NCBI GenBank assembly: GCA_020247055.1
Contig: JADCJL010000108.1
Span: 1-64,000, forward strand
DNA: 64,000 bases
Reading direction: 5' to 3'
Source of the DNA: Acidobacteriaceae bacterium
Lineage (GTDB): Bacteria > Acidobacteriota > Terriglobia > Bryobacterales > Bryobacteraceae
How positions within the stretch are numbered: the first letter of the stretch is position 1; each line of letters starts with the position of its first letter. Under the pieces are notes generated by a model, which made no database searches, had not been told where the DNA came from, and saw only the letters and a program-made list of their open reading frames with translations. A program made the position numbers and the translations under genes. Of the stretch, positions 35,579 through 44,686 are shown one piece after another.

Positions 35579-36290
35579 CTACCGAATCCAGCGGTTAGGT
35601 TTAAGATGGCATTCACCGGAGCCGGCGCGAAAGCGATAAATCCAGGGTGCATCATCGAACGTCAGGTAGGCCTTATCACCGGTCAGCCAATCTTCATGGA
35701 TTTCCGCCAGCAGCATCCCGATCAGCCGCCGGCAGGCCCCGCGGGTGCGGAGAGATACCCACCACCCGCGTGCAACGGCGGATCTCCAACTTCATCCGCT
35801 CGATTGGGTTGTTGGAGGACAACCTTGTCCGGTGCGGCGGCAGGTAATGCAAATAGCTCAGCACATCGGGATGACGTCGGCGGCTTTCGCCTTCGCGCTC
35901 TTCTCCCCCCGCTGCATAAACACGGCCTTCATTGCTTTGCTAACCTCGGCTTGGCTGCGCTTTCCGACGTGCACCAGCATGTTGCCGTAGAAGTGCCCCT
36001 TACAGCGTTGCCACTCAGCTTGGAACACTTTGCGCGCCGCCGCCTTCAAGCCGCCGCGCATCGGAAACCACCAGTCGCACCCCCTGCCAGCCGCTCTCTT
36101 TCAGGCCCTCGAAAAACTGCGTCCAGCCCTCTTCGCTTTCCGTGGCATCAATACCAGACCAAGCACCCCGCGCCGGCCCCGGAGGCTCACGCCCCACCGC
36201 CATCCACTCGACCCGCTCGTGCTCGACTGCTCCAGCGGCTGCGTCTCCATGGCCTGATCAAGAAAGGCGCACGGATACTCTAATGTAGCG
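35579..36290 (-). pseudogene. IS256-family (Mutator-type) transposase remnant
   Basis: Pieces in several frames, from high to low coordinate: LEYPCAFLDQAMET, GRRGVLGLVL, SEEGWTQFFEGLKESGWQGV RLVVSDA, GLKAAARKVFQAEWQRCKGH FYGNMLVHVGKRSQAEVSKA, NPIERMKLEIRRCTRVVGI, then RLIGMLLAEIHEDWLTGDKA to a stop at 35579. The order and the WQRC...HF, SDAHxGL-like and NPLERxxxEIRRRTRVVGxF motifs identify IS256 transposase. At least three frameshifts and missing catalytic regions make it dead. It ends 3 bases from the stop of the next gene. Confidence 0.85.
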
Positions 36291-36293
36291 GCA

Positions 36294-38246
36294 CTAACCA
36301 TTCGCCACGAGCCGGGGCCGCCCGGACCCGCCCTTCTGGTTCCCCTGCCGCGATGCCTCCATCCGGTCCATCGCCGCATTCACCGCTTCGCTCAGCCGCT
36401 CCTCGCGGACGTTCACCGCCGCCCAACTGAAACTGATGTTGCTCTGGCCAAGATGCCGCAGTTGGAAATCCCACAGCTTCTCCGATAAACCCGATACCCG
36501 CCGCTGCGACATCCCCTTATCGTCAATCGGGTACACAAACATCCACTGATCCGCCGACACCTTCACCCCAAAATCCCCGTCCCGGACCATCGAATCCATC
36601 AAACCCTCTACCGAATCAAGCAGATCGCGGACTGAACCCTCACCCTCCGCACCACCCAACCGATCAAAGTCATTGATGCTGATCGCAATCACAATTCCAT
36701 TCATCGGATTCGGCATCGACAACAACCGTCGGTAGGTTGCCAGGTCCTGCATCCCCGCCGGCAGCAGAAGCTCGGGCATTTCGTTCGCCGGCGCAGCCCC
36801 CGGAACTTCCGTCAGTTCGGCCGCTAACTCGGGTAGCTCAGCCGGAACCCCAACCTCCGGCAACGCTTCCTCCGAGGCGTTCGACCAGTCGTAGGCCGAG
36901 CCGGATGCGCTGGAATCCAACAGATCATAGGCAGGGAACCCGGCATCGGACGGCAGCATCGGGAGTTGCTCCGTCCCAGTCTCGCCGGTCTCAGCTAGCT
37001 GGCCGATCAAAACCTTCGAAGCCTCACCATCCCCACCCGTTAACTCCGCATCCCGAGCTGAAGAGAGCGCCTCCGCAAAGGCCGAACCCGAGTACATCGG
37101 ACTCCCAAACGTGTCATCCGCCGGTTCCGCCTCCTGCCGGGGCAACTCCACCACGGCCTCTTCCTCGACTACTGCCGCAAACTCGACCACCGCCGGGCCC
37201 TCCTCCGACGGACCGGCCTCCTCCCGCACCGTTTCCGGCATCACTGTTTCTAGCGAAACCGTCTCCGGCAGCACCGTCTCCAACACCACCGTCTCCGGCA
37301 CCACCGTCTCCGACACCACCGTCTCCGGCAGCACCGTCTCCGACACCACCGTCTCCGGCAGCACCGTCTCCGGCAGCACCGTCTCCGGCAGCACCGCGGG
37401 CTTCGCCGCACTCGCCGCAATCACCTCATCGAGCAACTGGCTCGTCACCGGCTCCGCCGCAACCGGAGCCGCCACCCGCTCCAGTTCCTCAGCTAGTTTC
37501 ATGGTCGGCAGCGGACGTAGCAGAATCACCGGTGGCGCCCCGCTTTGCCGGGCCGGAGCCATCGCCCCCATCTCCAGCGGTCGCAACTCCCGCCCCACTG
37601 CCTCCTCCAACACCGGAACAGACTCCGCGCCAAGCGGTAGTTCGGCCCCCTGCAACTCCTCATCCACGCCCGTTGCATCCGCGCCCACCGGAGCCAACTC
37701 CGCCTCCGCAGCCTCCCGTTCACCCCGGCCCGCCTTGCGCGCCACGCGCGCCATTACCTCCGGACGCACCCAGTCGTACGAGTTTCCTTTCGCCTCGTCG
37801 TCCGGCTTGCCCTCCATTCCTCGCTTCTGCCTCGACCTCCGGCGGGCCGACACATCGAAACCAGCCACCGGTGGAACGTCGGCGAACTCCGTCTCCCCAT
37901 GCTCCGTCCGGCTCAATAGGTCCGCTTCGCGCTCTGCCGCCTGCGCCAAAACCTGCTCCGGAGCCTGCGATTCCATCACCGTCTCCGGTTCCTGCGGCGC
38001 ACGCCGCACTCCAGCCTCAACAGTGGACGTCATATCGGGCCGGCCCCGGAACTGCGATAGCCACGCCGACGGATTCAGGATCGCAAACCGCTCCCGCTCC
38101 TCTGTCCGTACCCGCAGCTCTATGTTCCGCTCTCGCAGCTGCTCATTGTTGCCCTTCAGGTAGTCGCAGACCAGCGCAACAAACGCTGCTCCCAGCACCA
38201 CTACCAGGCTCACGAAGATCTGTAGTTCTAAGGCTCCTAAGTCCAT
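36294..38246 (-). CDS. Membrane-anchored protein with pentapeptide repeats and degenerate GGDEF-like domain
   Basis: 650 residues. One N-terminal helix (about 7-27, LQIFVSLVVVLGAAFVALVC) and a short coiled coil (NNEQLRERNIELRVRTEERE) are followed by a long acidic, low-complexity linker containing eleven V-x-x-E-T repeats (about 285-339). The last ~130 residues have the GGDEF fold pattern: YRRLLSMPNPMNGIVIAISI NDFDRLGG, then GDFGVKVSADQWMFVYP. The GG[D/E]EF signature is replaced by SADQW (near residue 563), so it is unlikely to make c-di-GMP. It may bind a nucleotide or act as a scaffold. The gene stands alone. Confidence 0.7.
   Translation of the reverse strand: MDLGALELQIFVSLVVVLGAAFVALVCDYLKGNNEQLRERNIELRVRTEERERFAILNPSAWLSQFRGRPDMTSTVEAGVRRAPQEPETVMESQAPEQVLAQAAEREADLLSRTEHGETEFADVPPVAGFDVSARRRSRQKRGMEGKPDDEAKGNSYDWVRPEVMARVARKAGRGEREAAEAELAPVGADATGVDEELQGAELPLGAESVPVLEEAVGRELRPLEMGAMAPARQSGAPPVILLRPLPTMKLAEELERVAAPVAAEPVTSQLLDEVIAASAAKPAVLPETVLPETVLPETVVSETVLPETVVSETVVPETVVLETVLPETVSLETVMPETVREEAGPSEEGPAVVEFAAVVEEEAVVELPRQEAEPADDTFGSPMYSGSAFAEALSSARDAELTGGDGEASKVLIGQLAETGETGTEQLPMLPSDAGFPAYDLLDSSASGSAYDWSNASEEALPEVGVPAELPELAAELTEVPGAAPANEMPELLLPAGMQDLATYRRLLSMPNPMNGIVIAISINDFDRLGGAEGEGSVRDLLDSVEGLMDSMVRDGDFGVKVSADQWMFVYPIDDKGMSQRRVSGLSEKLWDFQLRHLGQSNISFSWAAVNVREERLSEAVNAAMDRMEASRQGNQKGGSGRPRLVANG
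37230..37394 (-). repeat. Eleven in-frame 15-bp repeats encoding V-x-x-E-T
   Basis: The coding strand repeats a 15-base unit (plus strand ACCGTCTCCGGCAGC and variants) eleven times without interruption. It encodes VLPET, VVSET, VVPET, VVLET, VSLET and VMPET units in the linker of the GGDEF-like protein. Near-identical units indicate recent expansion by slippage. Confidence 0.9.
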
Positions 38247-38393
38247 CGCTTATTCCCTAGTATCGACGAGGAAACTTCAGGAGAATAGTGCCAAATGCCC
38301 CCAAAAGACACTTTCTGTGCGTAAACTCAGCAGCTTATCAAGTTATTGAAGCAAAAGAACTAAGCACCTTAGCAGGGAGCTACGAATTAGACC

Positions 38394-39161
38394 TTAGGGA
38401 TTCCGCGGTCCTAAACCGCCCCGACGGCCCGGGAGCACCGACCCGTTCCGCCCACCCGTCCCCACGGGACCCTCCCCCTCAACCGGGCGCCGCGCCGCCC
38501 CCGCCTGGGAAAAGTCCAACTCGGCCGCCGTAAACTCCAAATCCCGGTCGAGCACCATCTCCACCGTCGTCCCCCGCGCTAAAACCACATCTTGGCCCCG
38601 CGTCAGCAGGACCCCCATCAAACCCGCCGCCGCGCCCGCCGCCGCGCCGATCCCCGCGCCCATTCCCGGACGCCCTGAAACGCTGCCCGCAATCACCCCG
38701 ATCGACGCCCCGCCCGCCGCGCCCTCCCCCACCGTCCGCGCATCCGCCCCCTTGGTTGCCTCCGCCGTAATCTTGCCCTCGCTCCGGTCCAACTGCTGCG
38801 ACGACCTACCGTCAATGCCGCCCACGCGCGCCCGGAAATCCCGCGTCACCCCGTTCGGCAGGGTTAGCGAGTCAAATCGCAAAAACAGCTCCGCCTTCCC
38901 CTTCATCCGCCCCCCGCGCTTGGCCGACGTGATCGTCCCGGCCACGTAACTCCCCGGAGGAATCACAATCTTCCCACTGGCCAGAATCGGAAACGACGTC
39001 TCGAGGTACAACCGGTCCCCCTCGGCCGCATGCCGCGTCGAAACGCTGTTGATCATCACCAGCGGGATCTTCGTCCCCGCGTCCACCAGGTACGGCGCCG
39101 GCTCAGCCGCCCGCAACCCGACCGCACCCAGAACCAACACCAGCATCTCGATCCGCAGCAT
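38394..39161 (-). CDS. Exported TrbI/VirB10-like protein with glycine zipper
   Basis: 255 residues from ATG 39161, preceded by GGAGGAG 5 bases upstream; an ATG six codons earlier lacks such a site. Signal peptide (MLVLVLGAVGLRAAEPAPYL). The central part, DAGTKIPLVMINSVSTRHAA and KIVIPPGSYVAGTITSA, resembles the beta-barrel start of TrbI/VirB10. A glycine-zipper region (VIAGSVSGRPGMGAGIGAAA GAAAGLMGVLL, about 155-185) could insert in a membrane. No other secretion genes are near, so a conjugation role is unlikely; periplasmic or envelope protein of unknown role. Confidence 0.65.
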   Translation of the reverse strand: MLRIEMLVLVLGAVGLRAAEPAPYLVDAGTKIPLVMINSVSTRHAAEGDRLYLETSFPILASGKIVIPPGSYVAGTITSAKRGGRMKGKAELFLRFDSLTLPNGVTRDFRARVGGIDGRSSQQLDRSEGKITAEATKGADARTVGEGAAGGASIGVIAGSVSGRPGMGAGIGAAAGAAAGLMGVLLTRGQDVVLARGTTVEMVLDRDLEFTAAELDFSQAGAARRPVEGEGPVGTGGRNGSVLPGRRGGLGPRNP

Positions 39162-39195
39162 CGTAACTCCTCCACTCATTCTACGGCCCGCCCCG

Positions 39196-40563
39196 TTATT
39201 GCGTTCCAGCAGAATCCCGGGTCAGATACAACCAACCAACCACCGCCGTCGGCCAAACCTGCAGCAGCAGCCGTTCCACCGAGGTCTCCAGTTGCCACTC
39301 CAACCGCTCCGAGCCCGCAACATACACGAACAGATAACCAACAACCTGCAAACCACCCACCACCAGCGGCCAAACGATACTACCCCGGTCGATGCGCCGC
39401 ACTCCCACGAGGCCCAGCCACACGCCAAAAACGATCAGCGGCGGCACCACCCAGTCCCCAAACCGGAACGCCCCCTCGGCCAGCCCCCACATCGTCACCC
39501 CATAGCGCGAAAAGTCCAACAGCCGCGCCCCCATCGCCGCACCCTTGCCTACCGCCACCAGATCATTCGCCGGCGCAAAAGCATACTTGAAGTAGCCAAC
39601 CATCAGAAGTACAAGCGCCATCCCCGCCACCAGCGGCCCCGCCAGCCTCCACCGCTCCCGCCACTCCTCCCGGTTGCGCACCACCCCGAAAAACGTCACG
39701 AGCAAGACTCCGCAAAACAGCAGCCCCTCATTCTTCGACCACGCCGCCAATCCCGCCGCCACCCCCGCCAGCGCCGCCACACCCCATCCCGCGCCCCGGT
39801 CCACAGCCATCAGGCACAGTCCCACCGCCACGACGAAAAAGTACCCCACCACGACATCGGCATACATCGCACTCGCGTTCCGCACCAGCAGCGGCATCCC
39901 CGCCAGCGCCAAACCCGCCGTCAACCCCACCACCGTACTCCGCAGACGCGCCAGCAGCAGCACGGGCACGCTCACCGCACTCGCCCAAAAGACCACCGCC
40001 ACCGCCGCCGCCAGCCACTGCGCCTCCTCCCCGTTCCACGTCCACAACCCCGCAACCGCCGCCGGCGTCAGCAGCGGATAATCCGGATGGGACCACTGCA
40101 GCATCGGATCAAACGCCACCTTCGCCTCCACCGCCCGGAACAGAAAGCGCGCCCGCAGATTCCAGATCGACCACGCGTCCCACTCCCCGTGCGGCGATGC
40201 CACCAAGACCAATACCATCGTAAATCCCGCTACCCCCGCCACCGCCCCAAACACCCACCACAACCACGCCGGACCCTTCGCCCAATCCCGCGTCTCGCCC
40301 GCCGCGCTGCCCGCCCTCCACCACGCCAGTCCCGCCAAACCTAGCGCCACGGCGGCAAAGAACACCACCGCCACCCCGCCTCCCACCCCCCCGACCGAAC
40401 GGATCGCAAAGTAGACGAGCGACAACAGACCCAAACCCAACGCCGGCGCCATCGCCAACCGCAGCGGATCGTGCGCGCTCCAACGCCGCGGCGCCGGCCA
40501 CCCCGCCCGCAGCAACCCGAATCCCGCCAGCACACAAAGCAATAAGCCGCCTAACCCACCCAT
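39196..40563 (-). CDS. GT-C-type polytopic membrane glycosyltransferase
   Basis: 455 residues with about eleven helices. The extracytoplasmic motif GEWDAWSIWNLRARFLF (about 125-141) followed by HPDYPLLTPAAVAGLW is the acidic loop pattern of GT39-like transferases of this group. The start codon directly follows the stop of the upstream 139-residue gene (TAGATG), so the two are co-translated. Specific donor and acceptor unknown. Confidence 0.75.
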   Translation of the reverse strand: MGGLGGLLLCVLAGFGLLRAGWPAPRRWSAHDPLRLAMAPALGLGLLSLVYFAIRSVGGVGGGVAVVFFAAVALGLAGLAWWRAGSAAGETRDWAKGPAWLWWVFGAVAGVAGFTMVLVLVASPHGEWDAWSIWNLRARFLFRAVEAKVAFDPMLQWSHPDYPLLTPAAVAGLWTWNGEEAQWLAAAVAVVFWASAVSVPVLLLARLRSTVVGLTAGLALAGMPLLVRNASAMYADVVVGYFFVVAVGLCLMAVDRGAGWGVAALAGVAAGLAAWSKNEGLLFCGVLLVTFFGVVRNREEWRERWRLAGPLVAGMALVLLMVGYFKYAFAPANDLVAVGKGAAMGARLLDFSRYGVTMWGLAEGAFRFGDWVVPPLIVFGVWLGLVGVRRIDRGSIVWPLVVGGLQVVGYLFVYVAGSERLEWQLETSVERLLLQVWPTAVVGWLYLTRDSAGTQ

Positions 40564-40983
40564 CTAGCGCTTCCCCCACTTCTCGTTCTCAAACACCGCC
40601 ACCCCGTTGCCAAACTCCCGCACTAGCCTAAATCCCTGATCCGCCATCGACCCCGTTGTCACCGTCGTATGGAAGTTGGTCACAAAGTAGCGCTGATCCG
40701 TCGAATTCACCACAATCACCGGCGCCAGCGCATACTGCACCAGATACAGCTCCGCCGTTGCCGTCAACTCGTCCGCCCCCGCTCCCGGATCCGCCATGTA
40801 GCCGATCATCCCCTTCTCCGGCAGCATCGCCCGCACCGGCGCATACCGCGCGGTGAACTGCGTCACCCCGTCCACCTCCGGCCGCCGGGCGTAAAAATCA
40901 GAAATTTCTTGAAAAAACCTACCGATGGAAAAAAACGCCACACCGGCCACCAGCAGCACGGCCAGAACTGTACGAGGGCTCAT
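40564..40983 (-). CDS. Small membrane-anchored protein, partner of the GT-C gene
   Basis: 139 residues: one N-terminal helix (VLAVLLVAGVAFFSIGRFF), then a soluble domain with ARYAPVRAMLPEKGMIGYMA, AELYLVQYALAPVIVVNSTD and FRLVREFGNGVAVFENEKWG. I recognise no named family. Genes of this kind accompany GT39-type proteins, which fits its abutting position. TACAAT lies 9 bases before the ATG without a ribosome site. Confidence 0.7.
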   Translation of the reverse strand: MSPRTVLAVLLVAGVAFFSIGRFFQEISDFYARRPEVDGVTQFTARYAPVRAMLPEKGMIGYMADPGAGADELTATAELYLVQYALAPVIVVNSTDQRYFVTNFHTTVTTGSMADQGFRLVREFGNGVAVFENEKWGKR

Positions 40984-40990
40984 CAGGGTC

Positions 40991-41812
40991 TTATTGTAGC
41001 GCCGCCTGTGCCGCGAGCAGCAGGCCGGCTGGGCTCAAACGGTCCCCCACCCCCAGCCGCAACTCCGGATTCTCCGGCAGTCGCGCCGGTAGTCGTACGT
41101 TGATCTGATAAAGTCCCGCGAACCCCGGCGTCACCCCAGCGTAAAGCACGGCGCCCGCCTCCACCTCCGTCCCATTCAGCAATAAGCGGAACTGACTCCG
41201 CCGCTCAATCTGCACCGCCCCCCGCGGCAAGCTCAGGTTCCCCAGGCGCGGCAACGTCTGCCCCAATCCACTGGCATAGATAATCACCACCTGACCCGAC
41301 TGCGCCGGCGCCTTCCCGTCGACTAACCTGCCATCGGCGTGCGTGGCAATCACAAACCGCGACTCCATGACAAACGTCCCCGGAGCCACCTCCGCTACCT
41401 CCAGCTCCACCTCCGGACCGGTCCATCCTTCACGCGTCAACTGCAGTTTGTGCCTTCCCGGCCGCAGCAGCGGCGGGACCAGAAAGTTCACCTGCTGCGG
41501 AGAAACAAACAGGATCGGGACCGAAATGGCGCTGATCGCAATCCTTACGCCGGTCCCCGGGAGCGCCGTCGGTAGCACATCGGAGATCACGTCCTGCGGC
41601 TGCAGCGACCGGGTAGCAAACGAAAGCCGCGTGCCGTACAACGCGACTAACCCGTTCGGTGCCACCGCGCCCGGAAGGTTGGTCGCCGCATCCACCACGC
41701 TGGTCGCCGTGTAAAAGGGCGCGTTGGAACTCGGGGGAACCTGGGCCCACACCGGAGTGCAGAGCACCAGCGCCCACCATAATCCGGCCTTCCGCTGGAA
41801 TCCGCTGACCAT
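40991..41812 (-). CDS. Secreted protein with Solibacter C-terminal domain (TIGR03437)
   Basis: 273 residues. Signal peptide (LWWALVLCTPVWAQVPP) followed by almost nothing but the TIGR03437 domain: VVDAATNLPGAVAPNGLVAL YGTRLS, VPILFVSPQQVNFLVPPLL, GQVVIIYASGLGQTLPR and LYAGVTPGFAGLYQINVRLP. The domain is a paired beta-sandwich of unknown role, hugely expanded in Solibacter relatives and usually at the C-terminus of exported proteins. Unlike the two genes upstream it carries no extra N-terminal domain. Confidence 0.85.
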   Translation of the reverse strand: MVSGFQRKAGLWWALVLCTPVWAQVPPSSNAPFYTATSVVDAATNLPGAVAPNGLVALYGTRLSFATRSLQPQDVISDVLPTALPGTGVRIAISAISVPILFVSPQQVNFLVPPLLRPGRHKLQLTREGWTGPEVELEVAEVAPGTFVMESRFVIATHADGRLVDGKAPAQSGQVVIIYASGLGQTLPRLGNLSLPRGAVQIERRSQFRLLLNGTEVEAGAVLYAGVTPGFAGLYQINVRLPARLPENPELRLGVGDRLSPAGLLLAAQAALQ

Positions 41813-41824
41813 AGAGCTGAAAAT

Positions 41825-41847
41825 GGGGTAGACTCGGCGTCTACCCC
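41825..41847 (-). terminator. Hairpin terminator between TIGR03437 genes
   Basis: GGGGTAGAC and GTCTACCCC form a perfect 9-bp stem with a 5-base loop, followed on the minus strand by ATTTT (and on plus by TATTTT). It lies 40 bases after the stop of the 41887 gene, separating it from the next gene. Confidence 0.65.
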
Positions 41848-41886
41848 TATTTTACGCGGGACTGCAACAAAACTACCGCTAGGAAT

Positions 41887-43239
41887 TTACTGAACGGGGA
41901 TCCCGCCCCCCGCGGTCTGCGTGCTCGCCCCGCCCATGGTCGCCACCACCGGTGCCAAACCCGGCGAAACCCCCATCGGAATCCGGATGTTGAACTGGTA
42001 CAGGCCGCTGATCAAACCCGGCGCGAGGCCAGCGTAGAGAATGTCGGACGCCGCCAGCACCGTCCCGCCCACCGTAATCGTGACCGGATCCCGCAGCCGC
42101 GCCGCCCGTTCGGGGATCTCTCCCGCCTGGTACACCGGCTCAGTAAACCCGAATCCCGTCCCGTAGAGCGTTACCACGTCGCCCCGGCGCGCCGCCACCC
42201 CGCCCGGCACCACCGCCGGGTCCGCCACAATCCGCCCATCGGCCGTCGTCGCCGCGATGGACCGACCGCCAAAGGTAAACCACCCCGGCGAATACTCCGC
42301 CAGCGTCACCGTACCCTGGTCCGAACGCAGTTCGTTCGGCCGCCCCGGATTCAGAATCACCACCACCGGCACCGGACCCGTCTGCGTCACCGTCGGCACC
42401 TGGAAGTTGATCTGGTCCGCCTGCACATAAGTCACCGGCGCGCGCCGCCCGGCGATCTCCACCGCGACGCAGGCTAACTGTTGCGGAAACGCCCCGTTCA
42501 CCAGGTCCCCCGCTCCCACCTGCCGCGTCCGGCCCGCCACCTCGAAGTTCATCCCAAACACGCTGGCCAATCCGTTGGGCGCGAGCGTGCCTGCGAACGA
42601 GGCGCCATTGGCCAAGTTGCGCAGCATCGGCCGCTGCGTGAGGTTGCAGGCCCCCTCCGCGGTCAGCTTTACGGTCGTCGTATAAATCCGGTCATTCGTG
42701 TTGCCCGCCGTGCCGTCCGCTGCGTTGCCGGCCAGATACAGCGTGATTTCGCCCACCTCATTCGCCGGCGGAGTCCATTCCACCTCCCACTCAACACCCC
42801 CCGTGGTACCCTGCCGGCTCGAAGCCGTACTGTGCGTGGCAAACTCCCGACTGCCCCCGCACGGCGCGCTCCCCGACGGATCGCAATTCACCACAATGTT
42901 TGCGTTCGGTGTAAAACTTCCCGCCATCTGCGTTGTATCGCTCGTCGGCCGCGCTGTCATTTGAAATCCCCACCGCCGCGCCTCCGGATGCTCCAGTCGC
43001 ACCCGCAACGTCTGCTTCACCCCCGGCCGGTACACCGCCCGGTCGAGAAGCACCGTCAGGCGCCCCCGCGGATCCGAGTTCGCCGCGTCCGGTCGGTGAC
43101 ATGCCGCGCACGTCCGTCCCGCCATGTCCGTCGGGACACCCGAGGCGTTTGCCGGCGCCCCGCGACTGAAGCCCATCACGGCGCTGGTCGATAGCAAAGC
43201 GACCGCGCACACCAATCCCGTCCGAGTCACCCGGTTCAT
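41887..43239 (-). CDS. Exported Reeler-like protein with CxxCH motif and TIGR03437 domain
   Basis: 450 residues from ATG 43239, which has GGAG 6 bases upstream; a TTG four codons earlier is less likely. Signal peptide, then GRTCAACHRPDAAN with a CxxCH heme-attachment motif (C44, C47, H48), a Reeler/choice-of-anchor-type beta-sandwich (YRPGVKQTLRVRLEHPEARR WGFQMTAR ... EWTPPANEVGEITLYLAGNA), and a C-terminal TIGR03437 domain. A covalently bound heme c would fit an extracellular redox role, but a single CxxCH is weak evidence. Paralogue of the next gene upstream, 35 bases apart. Confidence 0.8.
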   Translation of the reverse strand: MNRVTRTGLVCAVALLSTSAVMGFSRGAPANASGVPTDMAGRTCAACHRPDAANSDPRGRLTVLLDRAVYRPGVKQTLRVRLEHPEARRWGFQMTARPTSDTTQMAGSFTPNANIVVNCDPSGSAPCGGSREFATHSTASSRQGTTGGVEWEVEWTPPANEVGEITLYLAGNAADGTAGNTNDRIYTTTVKLTAEGACNLTQRPMLRNLANGASFAGTLAPNGLASVFGMNFEVAGRTRQVGAGDLVNGAFPQQLACVAVEIAGRRAPVTYVQADQINFQVPTVTQTGPVPVVVILNPGRPNELRSDQGTVTLAEYSPGWFTFGGRSIAATTADGRIVADPAVVPGGVAARRGDVVTLYGTGFGFTEPVYQAGEIPERAARLRDPVTITVGGTVLAASDILYAGLAPGLISGLYQFNIRIPMGVSPGLAPVVATMGGASTQTAGGGIPVQ

Positions 43240-43273
43240 TCGGTTCTCCAATTTTGTGAGGTAAAAGCTACAC

Positions 43274-44623
43274 TTAGCGGCGGACGGGCAGCTGCACGTC
43301 CGTCTGAATCTGCTGTCCGTTCACCAACATCTCGATGCGATGGTTCCCATCCGGCAGGTTGGGAACGGTCACATTGAACTGATAGAGTCCGGAGCCGGAA
43401 AGCCCGGCAAATGATGGAGTGACGCTCATTCCGCCAATCCGCACCTGCAAAGCGCTCAAGTCTGCCAGAGGCGCCGCGCCGCTGAAGACGCGCCCCGGCG
43501 TCACCGCTGGCGTGGTCGGCCCGAAGCCCGTGCCGAACAACAGAACGATATCCCCCGGCTTGGCCGGTTCGGTAGTTAAGCCCGGAAACAGTCCCGCCGG
43601 AGCGATAAATCGCCCGTCGGTGGCCCGCACCGCCGCCGGATACCGCACCGGCGACTGCGTGAAGAGGAACAGTCCGGGCGATTCGCGGACCACGTTCGCC
43701 ATCACCGTCTCGCTCGTCCCGCCGGGCGTCGTTACGACCACCGGCACCATCCCCGTCCGTGTCAACGCCGGAGCCTGCACGTTGATCTGGTTGGCGCTTA
43801 TGAAATTGATGAAGGCCGGCAGACCATCAATCGTCACCCGCACCCCGTCAATCGCCGTCGGGAAGTTACCTTGGGCGTCGATCAGACCATCCCAGGTTTT
43901 CAATGCTGCCGCCAGATTCGATCCGAAAAGCGTTGTCCACGCTCCCGCCACAATTCCGGGCGCGAAACTTGCACCGTTGACGACCCCTCCGTTCGAGGTG
44001 ATCACCGGCCGGTTCCCTCCGCTCGCCGCCGGCGTCAGCGTCACGTTGGTAGTGTAAATCCGATCCCCTGAAGCCGCACCATTCCCGTTCGCCGCGTTCC
44101 CCGCGACATAAATCTTCACAGGACCCACGTCCGTCGACGGAGGCGTCCAATCAAACTCAAACCGACCGGTCCGGTTACTTGCATCCCCGTGGGAGATAAA
44201 CTCCAGAGCCGCCGTCGACGGGCAACTCGCCCCGGTCCGCTCCCGCCCGTCAACGCAAAGGATTATGTCCCGGCCAACGAGGCTGAATGTCCCCGCCTGC
44301 CCGTTCGCCTCGTTCGACCCCAAACGCGCCGTAGCCTGAAACCCATAGTTCCGCGTTGTCGCGTTGCCATCTGTGATCACCACCGCAATCCGCTGCTTCT
44401 GCCCGGGAACGTAGGTCAATCCTCCCGGCAACTGCAACTCTACCCGGCCCCCACCGCCATTCACCGCCGTGCCGGTATGGCAACCGGACCGGGCGCAGGT
44501 TTGATCTCCGGGCGCACCCGTGTGCCGCGGGTCGGGCCCAACGGAAAAGGCCAACAATAAAATCGGAAGCGTCAAGAAAACAACAGAGGACTTGGCCAGC
44601 CCCACGAGACGATTTTTCTGCAT
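43274..44623 (-). CDS. Exported choice-of-anchor-V/Reeler-like protein with Cx4CH motif and TIGR03437 domain
   Basis: 449 residues from ATG 44623 (GGAG just upstream; TTG three codons earlier possible). Signal peptide to about 28, then HTGAPGDQTCARSGCHTG with a C-x4-C-H motif (C43, C48, H49) of the kind used by some multiheme cytochromes, a Reeler-like sandwich (NYGFQATAR, EFDWTPPSTDVGPVKIYVAG NAANGNGAASGDRIY) and TIGR03437 (ASFAPGIVAGAWTTLFGSNL ... LYQFNVTVPNLPDGNHRIEM). The architecture equals its downstream neighbour, so these arose by duplication. Function unknown. Confidence 0.82.
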   Translation of the reverse strand: MQKNRLVGLAKSSVVFLTLPILLLAFSVGPDPRHTGAPGDQTCARSGCHTGTAVNGGGGRVELQLPGGLTYVPGQKQRIAVVITDGNATTRNYGFQATARLGSNEANGQAGTFSLVGRDIILCVDGRERTGASCPSTAALEFISHGDASNRTGRFEFDWTPPSTDVGPVKIYVAGNAANGNGAASGDRIYTTNVTLTPAASGGNRPVITSNGGVVNGASFAPGIVAGAWTTLFGSNLAAALKTWDGLIDAQGNFPTAIDGVRVTIDGLPAFINFISANQINVQAPALTRTGMVPVVVTTPGGTSETVMANVVRESPGLFLFTQSPVRYPAAVRATDGRFIAPAGLFPGLTTEPAKPGDIVLLFGTGFGPTTPAVTPGRVFSGAAPLADLSALQVRIGGMSVTPSFAGLSGSGLYQFNVTVPNLPDGNHRIEMLVNGQQIQTDVQLPVRR

Positions 44624-44686
44624 AATCTCCAATAACCCGATCTACGGACAGTCTACTCGATTCCACCCCGTAATCCTTCTCCCCGG

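Noticed and set aside
37230..37394. CRISPR array
   Set aside because: 15-bp units without spacers, in frame in a coding sequence.
36737..38260. 507-codon plus-strand frame (Pro/Ser-rich) over the GGDEF-like gene
   Set aside because: Antisense shadow created by the GC-rich repeats. The minus-strand protein has a membrane helix, a coiled coil and a folded domain; the plus frame has none.
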